NCBI GenBank assembly: GCA_002698885.1
Contig: PAAH01000009.1
Coordinates: 5,457 to 23,508 of the forward strand
Direction of reading: 5' to 3'
Length of the DNA: 18,052 nucleotides
DNA from: Nitrososphaerota archaeon
GTDB lineage: Archaea; Thermoproteota; Nitrososphaeria; Nitrososphaerales; Nitrosopumilaceae
Shown: in pieces, positions 6,730-15,277 of the stretch
Position numbering within the stretch: position 1 is the first letter of the stretch
How the letters are laid out: each line of letters starts with the position of its first letter
Translations under genes and position numbers: made by a program
The notes under the pieces: model-generated
Told to the model about the DNA's origin: nothing
What the model saw: the letters and a program-made list of their open reading frames with translations, nothing else
The model's database searches: none

Positions 6730-7824
6730 ATGGTTGAAAAGATTAAGGTGGCATTAGTCGGCCTGGGAAATTGTTTTTCAGGTCTAATTCAGGGAATTGA
6801 GTATTATAAGAAGAATCCATCTCAACAAGTAATTGGAATTATTCATGATAAATTACGTGATTATTCTATACATGATATCGATTTTGTTGCAGGATTTGAT
6901 GTTGGTGAAAATAAGATTGGAAAGTCTGTAAATGAAGCAATTTATGAATTACCTAACATGGTTAACTGGATTCCAAAAGACGAAATGCCAAAAACTAATG
7001 GTAAAGTGTATGAAAGTCCTGCTTTAGATGGAGTTGGAATTTGGGTTGAAAATAAAGTGAAGCCAATCCAAAGTGGAAAATCCCAATCAGATTTGGAAGA
7101 TGAAATTAAAAAAGTTCTAAAGGATACTGGAGTTGAAATAATAGTTTCATACCTACCTGTAGGTTCGGAAAAAGCAACTCAATTTTGGGCAAATATCTGC
7201 CTTGACACAAATATCGCTTTTGTTAACTGTATGCCAGCATTCATCGCATCGGACAAAGACTGGGCACAGAAATTCAAAGAAAAGAATATTCCAATAATTG
7301 GTGATGATATAAAGGGACAAGTTGGTGCAACAATTGTACATAGAACGTTAGCAAGGCTTTGTGACGAAAGAGGAACGAAAATTGAGAAAACATACCAGAT
7401 TAACGTAGGCGGTAATACCGACTTTTTGAATATGAAGGAGCAGGAAAGGTTGGTCAGCAAAAGAATTTCTAAAACTGAGAGTGTTCAGAGTCAGCTTACC
7501 GATAGGCTAGACGATGAGCAAATCTATGTTGGACCATCTGATTTTATCCCTTTTTTGGGAAATACAAAACTCATGTTTATGCGAATTGAAGGCAGGCAGT
7601 GGGCAAATATTCCATATAATATGGAAGTTAGGCTTGAAGTAGATGATAAAGCAAATTCTGCAGGAATAGTAATCGACGCAATCAGACTGGCAAAAATTGC
7701 TTTAGATAGAGGAATGGGTGGACCTATAATTCCTGCTAGTGCATATCTTATGAAACATCCAATAGAACAGATGACAGATCCAGTTGCTAAAACTGAACTT
7801 GAAAAATTTGTTCATGATGATTAA
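6730..7824 (+). CDS. ino1: Inositol-3-phosphate synthase
   Basis: It converts glucose 6-phosphate to inositol 3-phosphate in an NAD-dependent isomerisation. At 364 residues it is the compact archaeal/actinobacterial type. The NAD-binding loop is GLGNCFSGLIQGIEYY, residues 11-26. The catalytic core contains PIIGDDIKGQVGATIVHRTL and GGNTDFLNMKEQERLVSKR, both strongly conserved in the family. The C-terminal MGGPIIPASAYLMKHP block is also typical. In archaea, inositol phosphate feeds phosphoinositol lipid headgroups and compatible solutes; which applies here is not shown. It is preceded by a clear TATA-like box and divergent from the PAC2 gene. The following gene, smc, is on the same strand after 93 bases. 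Confidence 0.95.
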   Translation: MVEKIKVALVGLGNCFSGLIQGIEYYKKNPSQQVIGIIHDKLRDYSIHDIDFVAGFDVGENKIGKSVNEAIYELPNMVNWIPKDEMPKTNGKVYESPALDGVGIWVENKVKPIQSGKSQSDLEDEIKKVLKDTGVEIIVSYLPVGSEKATQFWANICLDTNIAFVNCMPAFIASDKDWAQKFKEKNIPIIGDDIKGQVGATIVHRTLARLCDERGTKIEKTYQINVGGNTDFLNMKEQERLVSKRISKTESVQSQLTDRLDDEQIYVGPSDFIPFLGNTKLMFMRIEGRQWANIPYNMEVRLEVDDKANSAGIVIDAIRLAKIALDRGMGGPIIPASAYLMKHPIEQMTDPVAKTELEKFVHDD

Positions 7825-7917
7825 ATTTTTAGTAACCTATAGCATTACAAAGTTTGTTAGTCAAGTCAACTAAACTTGTTAGCAGTAATTATGGTAGCCT
7901 AAACATGACAGTTTTTA

Positions 7918-10900
7918 ATGGTTCATATTAAAAAAGTAGAAATTTTTGGATTCAAATCATTCGGGTTTAAAAACACTATTGTTGATTTTGAACCAGGTCT
8001 GATCTCTATTTCTGGTCCAAATGGTTCAGGAAAAAGTAACATACTTGATGCCATAATTTTTGCATTGGGGGAAAATCGACCTTCAGTCATGAGAGCACCA
8101 AGTCTACGAAAGTTAATTCATGATATTGAAGGGAGTTCTAGAAGAGGACCAAAAATGGCACGTTCAAGCGTTCAATTTGATAATACTGATAGAAAAATTC
8201 CAATTGATTCAGATCTGGTCACTATAACAAGAGAGATGAGTGAGAAAGGTGATAATATTTACTATCTAGATAAAACTAAGGTTCAACGACAAAAAATTCT
8301 TGAATTGATGGAACTTGCAAATGCTGGACTAAACCAAATTAATGCAGTACAACAAGGAACTGTAACTAGAATTTCAGAATTTACAACTGAGGAAAAACGG
8401 AAGGTCATTGAAGATCTAATAGGTTTATCAAGATTTGACGAAAACAAGAGAGAGGCAGAAAAACAGCTATCTGATGCGGATCAGAAACTTGCAATAGCAC
8501 TTGCAAAAATGGGTGAAGTGAAAAAACGAATAGATGACCTAGAGATCGAGCGGAATCATAAACTTCGTTATGAAATAATTGAAAGAGAACTCAACCGTTA
8601 TAGGGCAATTTCTGCAGCTAGTAATCTAAAAGAACTTGTATCAGAAAAAATATCAAAAGAAAGAACACTAAATGCACTCAATTCTGAGAAGAAGCATGAT
8701 GAGGATGAGCGATCTAATATTAGGAAGGATAGTTCAGAACTTCAGAAACAGAAAAATGAGTTTTTGGAGGAAACAAATGCATACAATCAGTCAAAATCTA
8801 AAATTGATACAACATTAAGTGAAGTTAAGAGATCTTTTGATGCAGCAGATAGTGCAATAATTACCGGTAACAAAAGATTGGATGTAATAAATTCTAGAAT
8901 TCCTGAGTTGACTCCATTACTTGAGACATTGGTACTAGAGCGAGATTCATTTGATTCAAAAATTACTAAACAAAGAGAATTAATTAATGAACTTCGTGAA
9001 AAGAAAAAAGGTGTCGTTAACAATACAGATCAAATAAATTCTAGACGTTCTGATATTTTATCAAAGCAATCACATATTACATCACAGAAACATAAAGTCG
9101 ATACTAAAATTTCTAATCTTACAAATAAAATAACTCATACGAAACTACTTGTTGGTCAGATCGACTCTGAACTTAATGACAAGATTGAAAAGATATCAAC
9201 AAATTCAACCAAGCAACAAAATATCTCTGTAAATCTTGAGTATCTACAAAAACAAAAAATTAAACTAGAACGTGCATTACATAATCATAAACAATCTATA
9301 GATGAAATTAAGCAACGTATAACAAATTATGAAACAAAAAAACAAAAATTAGAAACTGAAGTTGGTGAATTATCATCATTGATAGATGCATCATCTAAAG
9401 GTGCCAACAAATATGAGACAAAAATAAAATTTGTTAAAGGAATAATGCATGAAGATTATTCAATCTCAAAATTAAAACATGATTCCGAAAATCTTGGAAT
9501 TGAAGGTTTAGTTTATGAAATACTTTCTTGGGAAAAAAAATATGAACGTTCAGTTTTAGCTGTTAGTTCTGATTGGATTAAGGCAGTAGTTGTAAAAGAT
9601 TTTACTGGATTAATGTCGCTTGCTCAATCAGTTAGAGAGAAAAAACTACCCAAACTTAAAATCATTCCACTTGAGGCAATTCCAGATTTTAAATTAAATC
9701 TACCAAATGAACCTGGGGTTATGGGCATATTATCTGATTATGTAAAATGTGACAGCAGATTTAATCCACTCAAAACATTTCTATTTGGTAACGTTGTATT
9801 GGTCGATTCTCGTGATGTTGCAATTAAAATATCAAAATTAGGATACAAAACTATCACTTTAGAAGGGGAATTTTTTGAGGCTAAAGCGTCTGCTGTTGTG
9901 ATAGACATTAATTCTAAAATTTCAAAACTAACCAAAATTATCAATATGAGTGATTCAGTAGAGGGACTTCAGAATATGATTGTGGCTTTGCGTAAAACTA
10001 CACTTAAGAAAAAAAGCCTAACCAAAAAATATCAAGAATCAATCAAAATTCATGCAAGTAGGCTTTCTTTATCAGAACAGGGGTTAGTTGTCACACACAA
10101 TAGTTTTTCAGATTTAAAACATAAAATTACATCTACAACAAAAATGTCAGATCAATTTTTATCTAGAAATAGACAATTAGAAAGAAAAAAAGAGAGATTA
10201 TCTACTGAATTAATTAAACAACAATCACAATTAGAATCACTTGAATCCCAAATTAAATTGGTGCAAGAGAATTATGCTGAACCACAAATGGATAGTATAG
10301 CAAATGAACTCAAATCATTAAATGATCAGTTGTCATCATCCATGACAGAACAAAACTTAATTCATGGACAACTAAAGGAAGAAGAAATTAATTTAGTAAC
10401 TTTACTTACTTCTCAAACAAAAACACGAAGTGATCATAGAATTCATCAGGATGAATACTCATCTATTAAAACTGAGAAATATAATCTTGAAGTTGCAAAT
10501 AGAAAGAATGAAAAAGACAAGTCGGTGGCAGAGGAGAAATTAATTAAACTTAGAGAAGAGGAGCAAGTACTCATCTCAACTTCGGGAAATTCGGTTGATA
10601 AAATGAAAGAGTTTGATGATAAGTTAAATGGACTACATGAACGAGAACGTAATCTAACACGGGAAATAGGTACACATGAAAGGAAATCAGATGGTTTGAA
10701 TCGTGATTTAGGTGAGATATTACAAAAAGTGTCAAAAATTAAATCCATGTTGCAAACATTTGGGTTTGATGAAAATCTTGAGGTTTTTGATGTAACATCA
10801 ATGTTAACATCCCTAGAACATGAACAAAATAGGCTAAAATCGTCCCTAAATGCAGGCGCACCATCACAATTTACTGAAATTGCATATGGTTATAGAACTT

Positions 10901-11460
10901 CTTCAACAAAGAAGAATTTACTAGAACAAGAAAGAAACAAAATTGTTGGCTTTATAGAATCTGTTGAAAAAGATAAACGTCAAACATTTTTGAATGCGTT
11001 TGATACAGTAGATAAGGAAGTTCGTGATGCATTCTCTAAAATGACTGGTGGCAATGCATGGCTAGAATTAGAAAATGAAGATGACATATTTGCATCAGGT
11101 CTTAATTATATTATTCAATTCCCCAATAAACCAAAACGTGAATCAACATCAATTAGTGGAGGAGAAAAATCATTAGCTGCAATAGTGTTTGTTTTGGCGT
11201 TACAAAGGTTAAACCCATCCCCATTTTATCTATTTGATGAGGTTGATGCCGCACTTGATGCACCTAATGCTGAAAAGCTTTCTAATATTATCAAAGAGCG
11301 TTCAGAAGGAAGTCAATTTCTTATGGTATCACTCAAAGATTCTGTTGTTGAAAAGGCTAAACTAATTTATGGAGTTTTTCCAAAAGCTGGAGTTTCAAAT
11401 GTTGTAAAATATAAGGATAAACGAATGTTTAATCTGAAAGAGTCTAGTGTTACGATTTAA
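7918..11460 (+). CDS. smc: Chromosome segregation protein SMC
   Basis: A full-length 1180-residue SMC ATPase that compacts and segregates chromosomes as a dimer with kleisin partners. Walker A is GPNGSGKS (residues 33-40). Long coiled coils run roughly 165-520 and 665-1020 and flank a hinge at about 525-660. The ABC signature is SISGGEKSLAA near residue 1080 and Walker B is YLFDEVDAALD near 1105. The hinge keeps its GIEGLVYEIL and WIKAVVV core strands, but the usual glycine-rich end (a GG..TGG-like pattern after the TLDG strand) reads TLEGEFFEAKASAVVI. No scpA or scpB lies within the window. A weak TATA-like TAATTATG (7886-7893) precedes it. The stop is interlocked with that of the convergent ABC gene (TTAA, 11457-11460). 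Confidence 0.97.
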   Translation: MVHIKKVEIFGFKSFGFKNTIVDFEPGLISISGPNGSGKSNILDAIIFALGENRPSVMRAPSLRKLIHDIEGSSRRGPKMARSSVQFDNTDRKIPIDSDLVTITREMSEKGDNIYYLDKTKVQRQKILELMELANAGLNQINAVQQGTVTRISEFTTEEKRKVIEDLIGLSRFDENKREAEKQLSDADQKLAIALAKMGEVKKRIDDLEIERNHKLRYEIIERELNRYRAISAASNLKELVSEKISKERTLNALNSEKKHDEDERSNIRKDSSELQKQKNEFLEETNAYNQSKSKIDTTLSEVKRSFDAADSAIITGNKRLDVINSRIPELTPLLETLVLERDSFDSKITKQRELINELREKKKGVVNNTDQINSRRSDILSKQSHITSQKHKVDTKISNLTNKITHTKLLVGQIDSELNDKIEKISTNSTKQQNISVNLEYLQKQKIKLERALHNHKQSIDEIKQRITNYETKKQKLETEVGELSSLIDASSKGANKYETKIKFVKGIMHEDYSISKLKHDSENLGIEGLVYEILSWEKKYERSVLAVSSDWIKAVVVKDFTGLMSLAQSVREKKLPKLKIIPLEAIPDFKLNLPNEPGVMGILSDYVKCDSRFNPLKTFLFGNVVLVDSRDVAIKISKLGYKTITLEGEFFEAKASAVVIDINSKISKLTKIINMSDSVEGLQNMIVALRKTTLKKKSLTKKYQESIKIHASRLSLSEQGLVVTHNSFSDLKHKITSTTKMSDQFLSRNRQLERKKERLSTELIKQQSQLESLESQIKLVQENYAEPQMDSIANELKSLNDQLSSSMTEQNLIHGQLKEEEINLVTLLTSQTKTRSDHRIHQDEYSSIKTEKYNLEVANRKNEKDKSVAEEKLIKLREEEQVLISTSGNSVDKMKEFDDKLNGLHERERNLTREIGTHERKSDGLNRDLGEILQKVSKIKSMLQTFGFDENLEVFDVTSMLTSLEHEQNRLKSSLNAGAPSQFTEIAYGYRTSSTKKNLLEQERNKIVGFIESVEKDKRQTFLNAFDTVDKEVRDAFSKMTGGNAWLELENEDDIFASGLNYIIQFPNKPKRESTSISGGEKSLAAIVFVLALQRLNPSPFYLFDEVDAALDAPNAEKLSNIIKERSEGSQFLMVSLKDSVVEKAKLIYGVFPKAGVSNVVKYKDKRMFNLKESSVTI

Positions 11461-12293
11461 CTGTTAGTTTTCCAACTAATGTTTTTCTCTTTGTATAGAT
11501 TTTTTGGGTCAGGTTTTGATATCGCATCAATCAGTGCTTGTGTATAGGGATGTTTTGGATTACTTAAAACCTCAGAGATAAAACCTGATTCCACGATTTT
11601 ACCTGAATATAAAATTATTATTTTATCTGCAAAGAATTTTGCAGTAGCAAGATCATGTGTTATGTAAATAATTGAAATATTATTTTTCTTTTGAATTTCA
11701 TCTAATAATTCTAAAATTTCTCCACGAATAGAAACATCTAGCATTGATACTGGTTCATCTGCAATTATTACTTTAGGATTCGTGACTAACGCTCTAGCAA
11801 TTACTACTCTTTGACGTTGTCCTCCAGAAAGCATGTGAGGAAATTTCTCTAAAATTTCTTTAGCTGGTTCAAGTTTTACTTGTTGAAGTGTTTTTAAAAC
11901 AATTTGATATCTTTCTTCCTTACTTCCAATATTATGAATTTCCAGTGGTTCATTAATTATATCAGAGACTTTCATTCTAGGATTTACTGAATCATATGGA
12001 TCCTGGTAGACCATCTGGCATTGAGCTCTAAAGTTTTTTAAATTTTGAACATTACTTGAAATTTCCTTACCTGAAAAGTAGATTTTACCTGAATCAGGTT
12101 CGATTGCTCTTAGAATTAGTTTTGCTATGGTTGATTTTCCTGAACCTGATTGGCCTGCAATTGCCAAGATCTCACCTTCATCAAGTGAAAAAGTAACATC
12201 GTTTACTGCCTTGACTGTGTCTGTATTTGAGCTAAAAAATCCTTTTTTTGTAAAAGTTTTGCTAAGACCTTCGATTTTTAGTATTTCATTCAA
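11457..12293 (-). CDS. OppF/DppF-type ABC transporter ATPase, orphan in this window
   Basis: A complete 278-residue nucleotide-binding subunit of the peptide/nickel family. It shows Walker A GQSGSGKST (about 49-57), Q-loop MVYQDPYDSVNPRM, signature LSGGQRQRVVIARAL, Walker B VIIADEPVSMLD and H-loop IYITHD. It also has the C-terminal NPKHPYTQALIDAI motif typical of oligopeptide-type ATPases. Such subunits normally work with OppD, two permeases and a binding protein, none of which is nearby. The start appears to be TTG: no in-frame ATG exists between the upstream stop and the domain start. A TATA-like box (12315-12322) lies about 25 bases upstream. The transported substrate is unknown. Confidence 0.9.
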   Translation of the reverse strand: MNEILKIEGLSKTFTKKGFFSSNTDTVKAVNDVTFSLDEGEILAIAGQSGSGKSTIAKLILRAIEPDSGKIYFSGKEISSNVQNLKNFRAQCQMVYQDPYDSVNPRMKVSDIINEPLEIHNIGSKEERYQIVLKTLQQVKLEPAKEILEKFPHMLSGGQRQRVVIARALVTNPKVIIADEPVSMLDVSIRGEILELLDEIQKKNNISIIYITHDLATAKFFADKIIILYSGKIVESGFISEVLSNPKHPYTQALIDAISKPDPKNLYKEKNISWKTNS

Positions 12294-12314
12294 TATGTAA
12301 TCAGTACATAAGAG

Positions 12315-12322
12315 GTATATGA
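12315..12322 (-). promoter_or_regulatory. TATA-like box of the OppF-type gene
   Basis: TCATATAC on the minus strand is centred about 25 bases before the TTG at 12293 and supports that unusual start codon. The same TATAT core could also serve the divergent egtD, leaving a leader of about 18 bases. Confidence 0.4.
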
Positions 12323-12361
12323 AATGTTAAGGCACCATGGGTAAAATGAAGTAAGAAATTT

Positions 12362-13414
12362 ATGCATGTAAAAATCCGTCTTTCAAATATGAACTCAAAA
12401 ACACTTCAGAATCAAATCACATATCAAAAAACTATGATTAATGCAAATCTGAAGTACTTTAAGCCAAGCACTGCAAAAAAACAAAAAACATTCTTGGATG
12501 AAATCACATTATCATTGAATAACAAACCAAAATCCATAAGTCCAAAGTTTTTCTATGATGAGACAGGTTCTAAATTATTTGATGAAATCTGCTCATTACC
12601 AGAATATTATCTGTATGATTCTGAGATTGAGATACTCAGTAATATTAAAACAGATATCAAATCATACATTGATTCTGAAATACATCTTGTCGAATTAGGT
12701 AGTGGGTCTTCTATTAAGACAAGGATATTATTAGACACACTTTATAGTCTTCAAACAAGTGTTGAATATTTTCCAATAGACATCTCTGATATTTTGACTC
12801 ATAGTACACAAGAATTATCCAGTATTTACAAAGATCTTAAAATTACTGGAATCATTGATACATATGAAAATGGATTAAATTTTATAGAACATTATGACGA
12901 TAAACCAAATTTAGTTTCATTCTTAGGCTCAAGTTTTGGAAACTTTAATCCTAACGAAGGAATTGATTTTCTAAGAACAATATCTGCTATGATGAAAGAA
13001 TCTGATCTTTTTTTGATAGGTTTTGATCTAAAAAAGGACGAATCAGTATTGCATAATGCATATAATGATTCCAAGGGGGTAACAGCAAAATTCAACCTTA
13101 ATGTTCTTAAGAGAATTAATACAGAATTAAATGCAGATTTTGATTTATCTAAATTTGCACATCATGCAGTATATAATGAATTACAAGGTAGAATTGAAAT
13201 GTATCTCAAGTCATTGTGTACACAAACTGTAAAAATCCCCGATGTAAATATGTCGATAAATGTGTTAAAAGATGAATTAATTCATACAGAGAATTCCTAT
13301 AAATTTTCTATTTCCCAAATTGAATCTAAACTTGAGAAAGCTAGTATTGGAATTAATAAAATTTGGTATGATTCAAGAAACTATTTTGCCTTAGTTCTAG
13401 GGCAAAAAATCTAG
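12362..13414 (+). CDS. egtD: EgtD, L-histidine N-alpha-methyltransferase (ergothioneine biosynthesis)
   Basis: It catalyses SAM-dependent trimethylation of histidine to hercynine, the first step of ergothioneine synthesis. The family opening block ISPKFFYDETGSKLFDEIC (59-77) is followed by the SAM-binding loop VELGSGSSIKTR (110-121) and GSSFGNFNPNEG (189-200). Residues matching the histidine-binding set described for mycobacterial EgtD appear present: Asn194, Tyr234 (in NAYNDSKGVTAKFN), and Glu310/Ser312 in HTENSYKF. The length of 350 residues is close to the usual 320. The start is uncertain: ATG 12362 gives the longest form, while ATG 12389 (MNSKTLQ) has a TTTATG box about 27 bases upstream. 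It converges on egtB with an interlocked stop (CTAG, 13411-13414). Confidence 0.9.
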   Translation: MHVKIRLSNMNSKTLQNQITYQKTMINANLKYFKPSTAKKQKTFLDEITLSLNNKPKSISPKFFYDETGSKLFDEICSLPEYYLYDSEIEILSNIKTDIKSYIDSEIHLVELGSGSSIKTRILLDTLYSLQTSVEYFPIDISDILTHSTQELSSIYKDLKITGIIDTYENGLNFIEHYDDKPNLVSFLGSSFGNFNPNEGIDFLRTISAMMKESDLFLIGFDLKKDESVLHNAYNDSKGVTAKFNLNVLKRINTELNADFDLSKFAHHAVYNELQGRIEMYLKSLCTQTVKIPDVNMSINVLKDELIHTENSYKFSISQIESKLEKASIGINKIWYDSRNYFALVLGQKI

Positions 13415-14712
13415 ATGTCTTTTGCGCATCTAAATCCAGAGACTAACCATCTTTCATCTAGTCGGAAGAAATTTCGGTACGTTCCACGAATGGATATTGC
13501 TGGTGTAGCAAAGGATCCACCACGTAAAACTTTCTGATTTGTGAACCATTTGTCATTGTATTCATCAAAGCTTGATTTGAAACCAGGATATCCAATAAAT
13601 TCTGATGCTGTCCATTCCCAAACATCACCAATCATCTGGTGTAAACCGTATGAACTTACTCCTTTTGGATATGAACCAATCTTGGTGCAATTCCAGTTGT
13701 AAGATTCTAAAATATTTGCATGTCTTTCTGATGGTTGTTCATTACCCCATGGAAAAGTTGTCTTTTCTTTAGTTTCATTGTTCCATAGTGCAGCTTTTTC
13801 CCACTCTGCTTCAGTAGGTAATCTTTTTCCTGCCCATTTACAAAATGCTGATGCCTCGTAAAAGCTTACATGGCAAACAGGTTCATCAGGATTAATCTTT
13901 CTTTTACCCATAAAATCACTAGTAAACCACACTCCATCATTTTTTTCCCAATACATTGGGGCATTCCAACCATTTTCTTTTACTTTGTCCCATCCATCTG
14001 AAAGCCAAAATGAAAAATCTTCATATCCACCGTCGTTAATGAATTCCAAATAGTCACCATTAGTTACTGGGAAATTTTCAATTTCATATTCATTAAGATA
14101 TACTTTATGTGCTGGTTGTTCAATATCATAGCAGTATTCATTTCCAGAGTAACCCATTTCATATAATCCACCATCTATTTTCACATTTTTTCTTTCAATA
14201 TCAACTGGTTTTGGTGGATGATTTTTTCTTACAGGTCTGTATTGCTCTGCCAGTAAATGCTGTATGTCATAGATTAACAGTTCTTGATGTTGACATTCAT
14301 GATGAATTGCCATTGTAAAAAGATATGATGCCTTATCTGATAATGATCCCTGCATGGTATGACGTACTTTTTGCGTAATTATTTCAAAATACTCTAACAT
14401 CTCATCTGTTGTGGGTCTTGACATAATACCCCTTTTTGCTTTGTCGTGTGGTTTTCCAAATTGATTATAGTATGAATTAAGATATTCTGAAAATTCATCC
14501 GAATAAAATTCATAATTATCGGTTGTTTTACTAAGAACAATTTCATTTAACCAACTAACATGACCTAGATGCCATTTTGCTGGGCTCGTATAAAATGCAG
14601 TTTGAACTCCAAAATCGTCTTTTTCCAAAGTTTTTACCAATTCAAGTGTCCTAACACGTGTTTCATTGAATTTCTCTAAGAGAATATTATGTGATGATTG
14701 TTCTAACGTCAT
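13411..14712 (-). CDS. egtB: EgtB, ergothioneine-type sulfoxide synthase
   Basis: A non-haem iron enzyme that joins hercynine to a cysteine thiol using oxygen. It is a two-domain protein of 433 residues: DinB-like at 10-155 and FGE-sulfatase-like at about 175-430. The iron ligands are visible as His51 in WHLGH and the HX3HXE motif around His138 and His142 (HHECQHQE). The FGE part shows VCHVSFYEASAFCKWAGKRL, PTEAEWEKAA and the ending VSGFRCAKDI. Near the C-terminus RNFFRLDERWLVSGFR replaces the RNWDYP-type sequence of mycobacterial EgtB. That suggests the group proposed to use cysteine directly instead of gamma-glutamylcysteine (inference). It lacks the methyltransferase domain of OvoA. A TATA-like AATATAT (14733-14739) lies 24 bases upstream, so it probably has its own promoter. 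Confidence 0.92.
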   Translation of the reverse strand: MTLEQSSHNILLEKFNETRVRTLELVKTLEKDDFGVQTAFYTSPAKWHLGHVSWLNEIVLSKTTDNYEFYSDEFSEYLNSYYNQFGKPHDKAKRGIMSRPTTDEMLEYFEIITQKVRHTMQGSLSDKASYLFTMAIHHECQHQELLIYDIQHLLAEQYRPVRKNHPPKPVDIERKNVKIDGGLYEMGYSGNEYCYDIEQPAHKVYLNEYEIENFPVTNGDYLEFINDGGYEDFSFWLSDGWDKVKENGWNAPMYWEKNDGVWFTSDFMGKRKINPDEPVCHVSFYEASAFCKWAGKRLPTEAEWEKAALWNNETKEKTTFPWGNEQPSERHANILESYNWNCTKIGSYPKGVSSYGLHQMIGDVWEWTASEFIGYPGFKSSFDEYNDKWFTNQKVLRGGSFATPAISIRGTYRNFFRLDERWLVSGFRCAKDI

Positions 14713-14732
14713 ATTTTGATTGAAATTGTCTG

Positions 14733-14739
14733 AATATAT
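14733..14739 (-). promoter_or_regulatory. TATA-like box of egtB
   Basis: ATATATT on the minus strand, centred 24 bases before the egtB ATG, within the 40-base gap after the membrane-protein gene. Confidence 0.45.
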
Positions 14740-14752
14740 GTGGTTTTTGGAA

Positions 14753-15244
14753 TTATTCCTTCATAACACAACAACTTGCATTGTTAATGTTTCTCATTGC
14801 CCACCAAATTGAAAATGATAATGCAGCAATTGATATGAATTTTAGTTCTAATCCTTGCAGTGGGAATATTGCTAATCCACCAATGATTCCAAGCAATGCT
14901 GAAAGAGAAGTTGTACATGCTGGACAGCCTGGAGTAAATGCCGTTAATGCCCCACCCAAAATTGCCGAGGTTCCACTTTTTTTGATATTATTTGCTCTTT
15001 GTATCTTGATGTTGTATGCTACTAATGCAATATTGATTCCTGCAAGAATTGCTACTATTATAGTTAAACCAATTGATGCCGAAATGTATTGTGGTATTAT
15101 GGAAATGTCCACATTAAAGTGATCTATTGCTGTAGTTAATGTTAGGAAATAATACAAAACTCCAATCAGTATACCAGAAATTATAGCAATTCCTCCAAAT
15201 GTTTTCTCTTTTAGTATATCCTTTATGGAAAGTTTTAACATCAT
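14753..15244 (-). CDS. Unrecognised four-helix membrane protein with a CPAC motif, upstream of egtB
   Basis: A 163-residue integral membrane protein. Hydrophobic segments lie at about 17-37, 52-77, 93-125 and 133-150. A C-P-A-C pair (Cys107, Cys110), in the stretch FTPGCPACTTSLSALLG, sits at the start of or inside the third segment. Two adjacent cysteines (158-159) lie near the C-terminus. The CxxC pair could bind a metal or undergo redox exchange; neither is shown. No characterised family is recognised. It lies 40 bases before egtB on the same strand and 33 bases after proS, but both it and egtB have their own TATA-like boxes, so linkage to ergothioneine metabolism is only suggestive. The start codon is the first of two consecutive ATGs. 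Confidence 0.75.
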   Translation of the reverse strand: MMLKLSIKDILKEKTFGGIAIISGILIGVLYYFLTLTTAIDHFNVDISIIPQYISASIGLTIIVAILAGINIALVAYNIKIQRANNIKKSGTSAILGGALTAFTPGCPACTTSLSALLGIIGGLAIFPLQGLELKFISIAALSFSIWWAMRNINNASCCVMKE

Positions 15245-15266
15245 GATATTTTACAGATTAAAATGA

Positions 15267-15274
15267 ATTAATTA
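15267..15274 (-). promoter_or_regulatory. TATA-like box of the CPAC membrane protein gene
   Basis: TAATTAAT on the minus strand is centred 26.5 bases before the ATG at 15244, in the short gap after proS. Confidence 0.4.
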
Positions 15275-15277
15275 GTT

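Noticed and set aside
7825..7917. RNA gene in the ino1-smc gap
   Set aside because: The 93 bases contain only weak near-repeats (such as GTTTGTTAG and CTTGTTAG) and no tRNA or known RNA consensus.
7905..7931. Eight-codon ORF overlapping the smc start in another frame
   Set aside because: It is too short to assess, has no promoter box at the right distance, and could easily arise by chance.
8787..10748. Three minus-strand open frames inside smc
   Set aside because: They are Ser/Leu-rich antisense shadows of coiled-coil codons, without domains or promoters.
13411..14712. OvoA (ovothiol synthase) instead of EgtB
   Set aside because: OvoA carries a C-terminal methyltransferase domain. This protein stops after the FGE-like domain, and an EgtD gene is adjacent.
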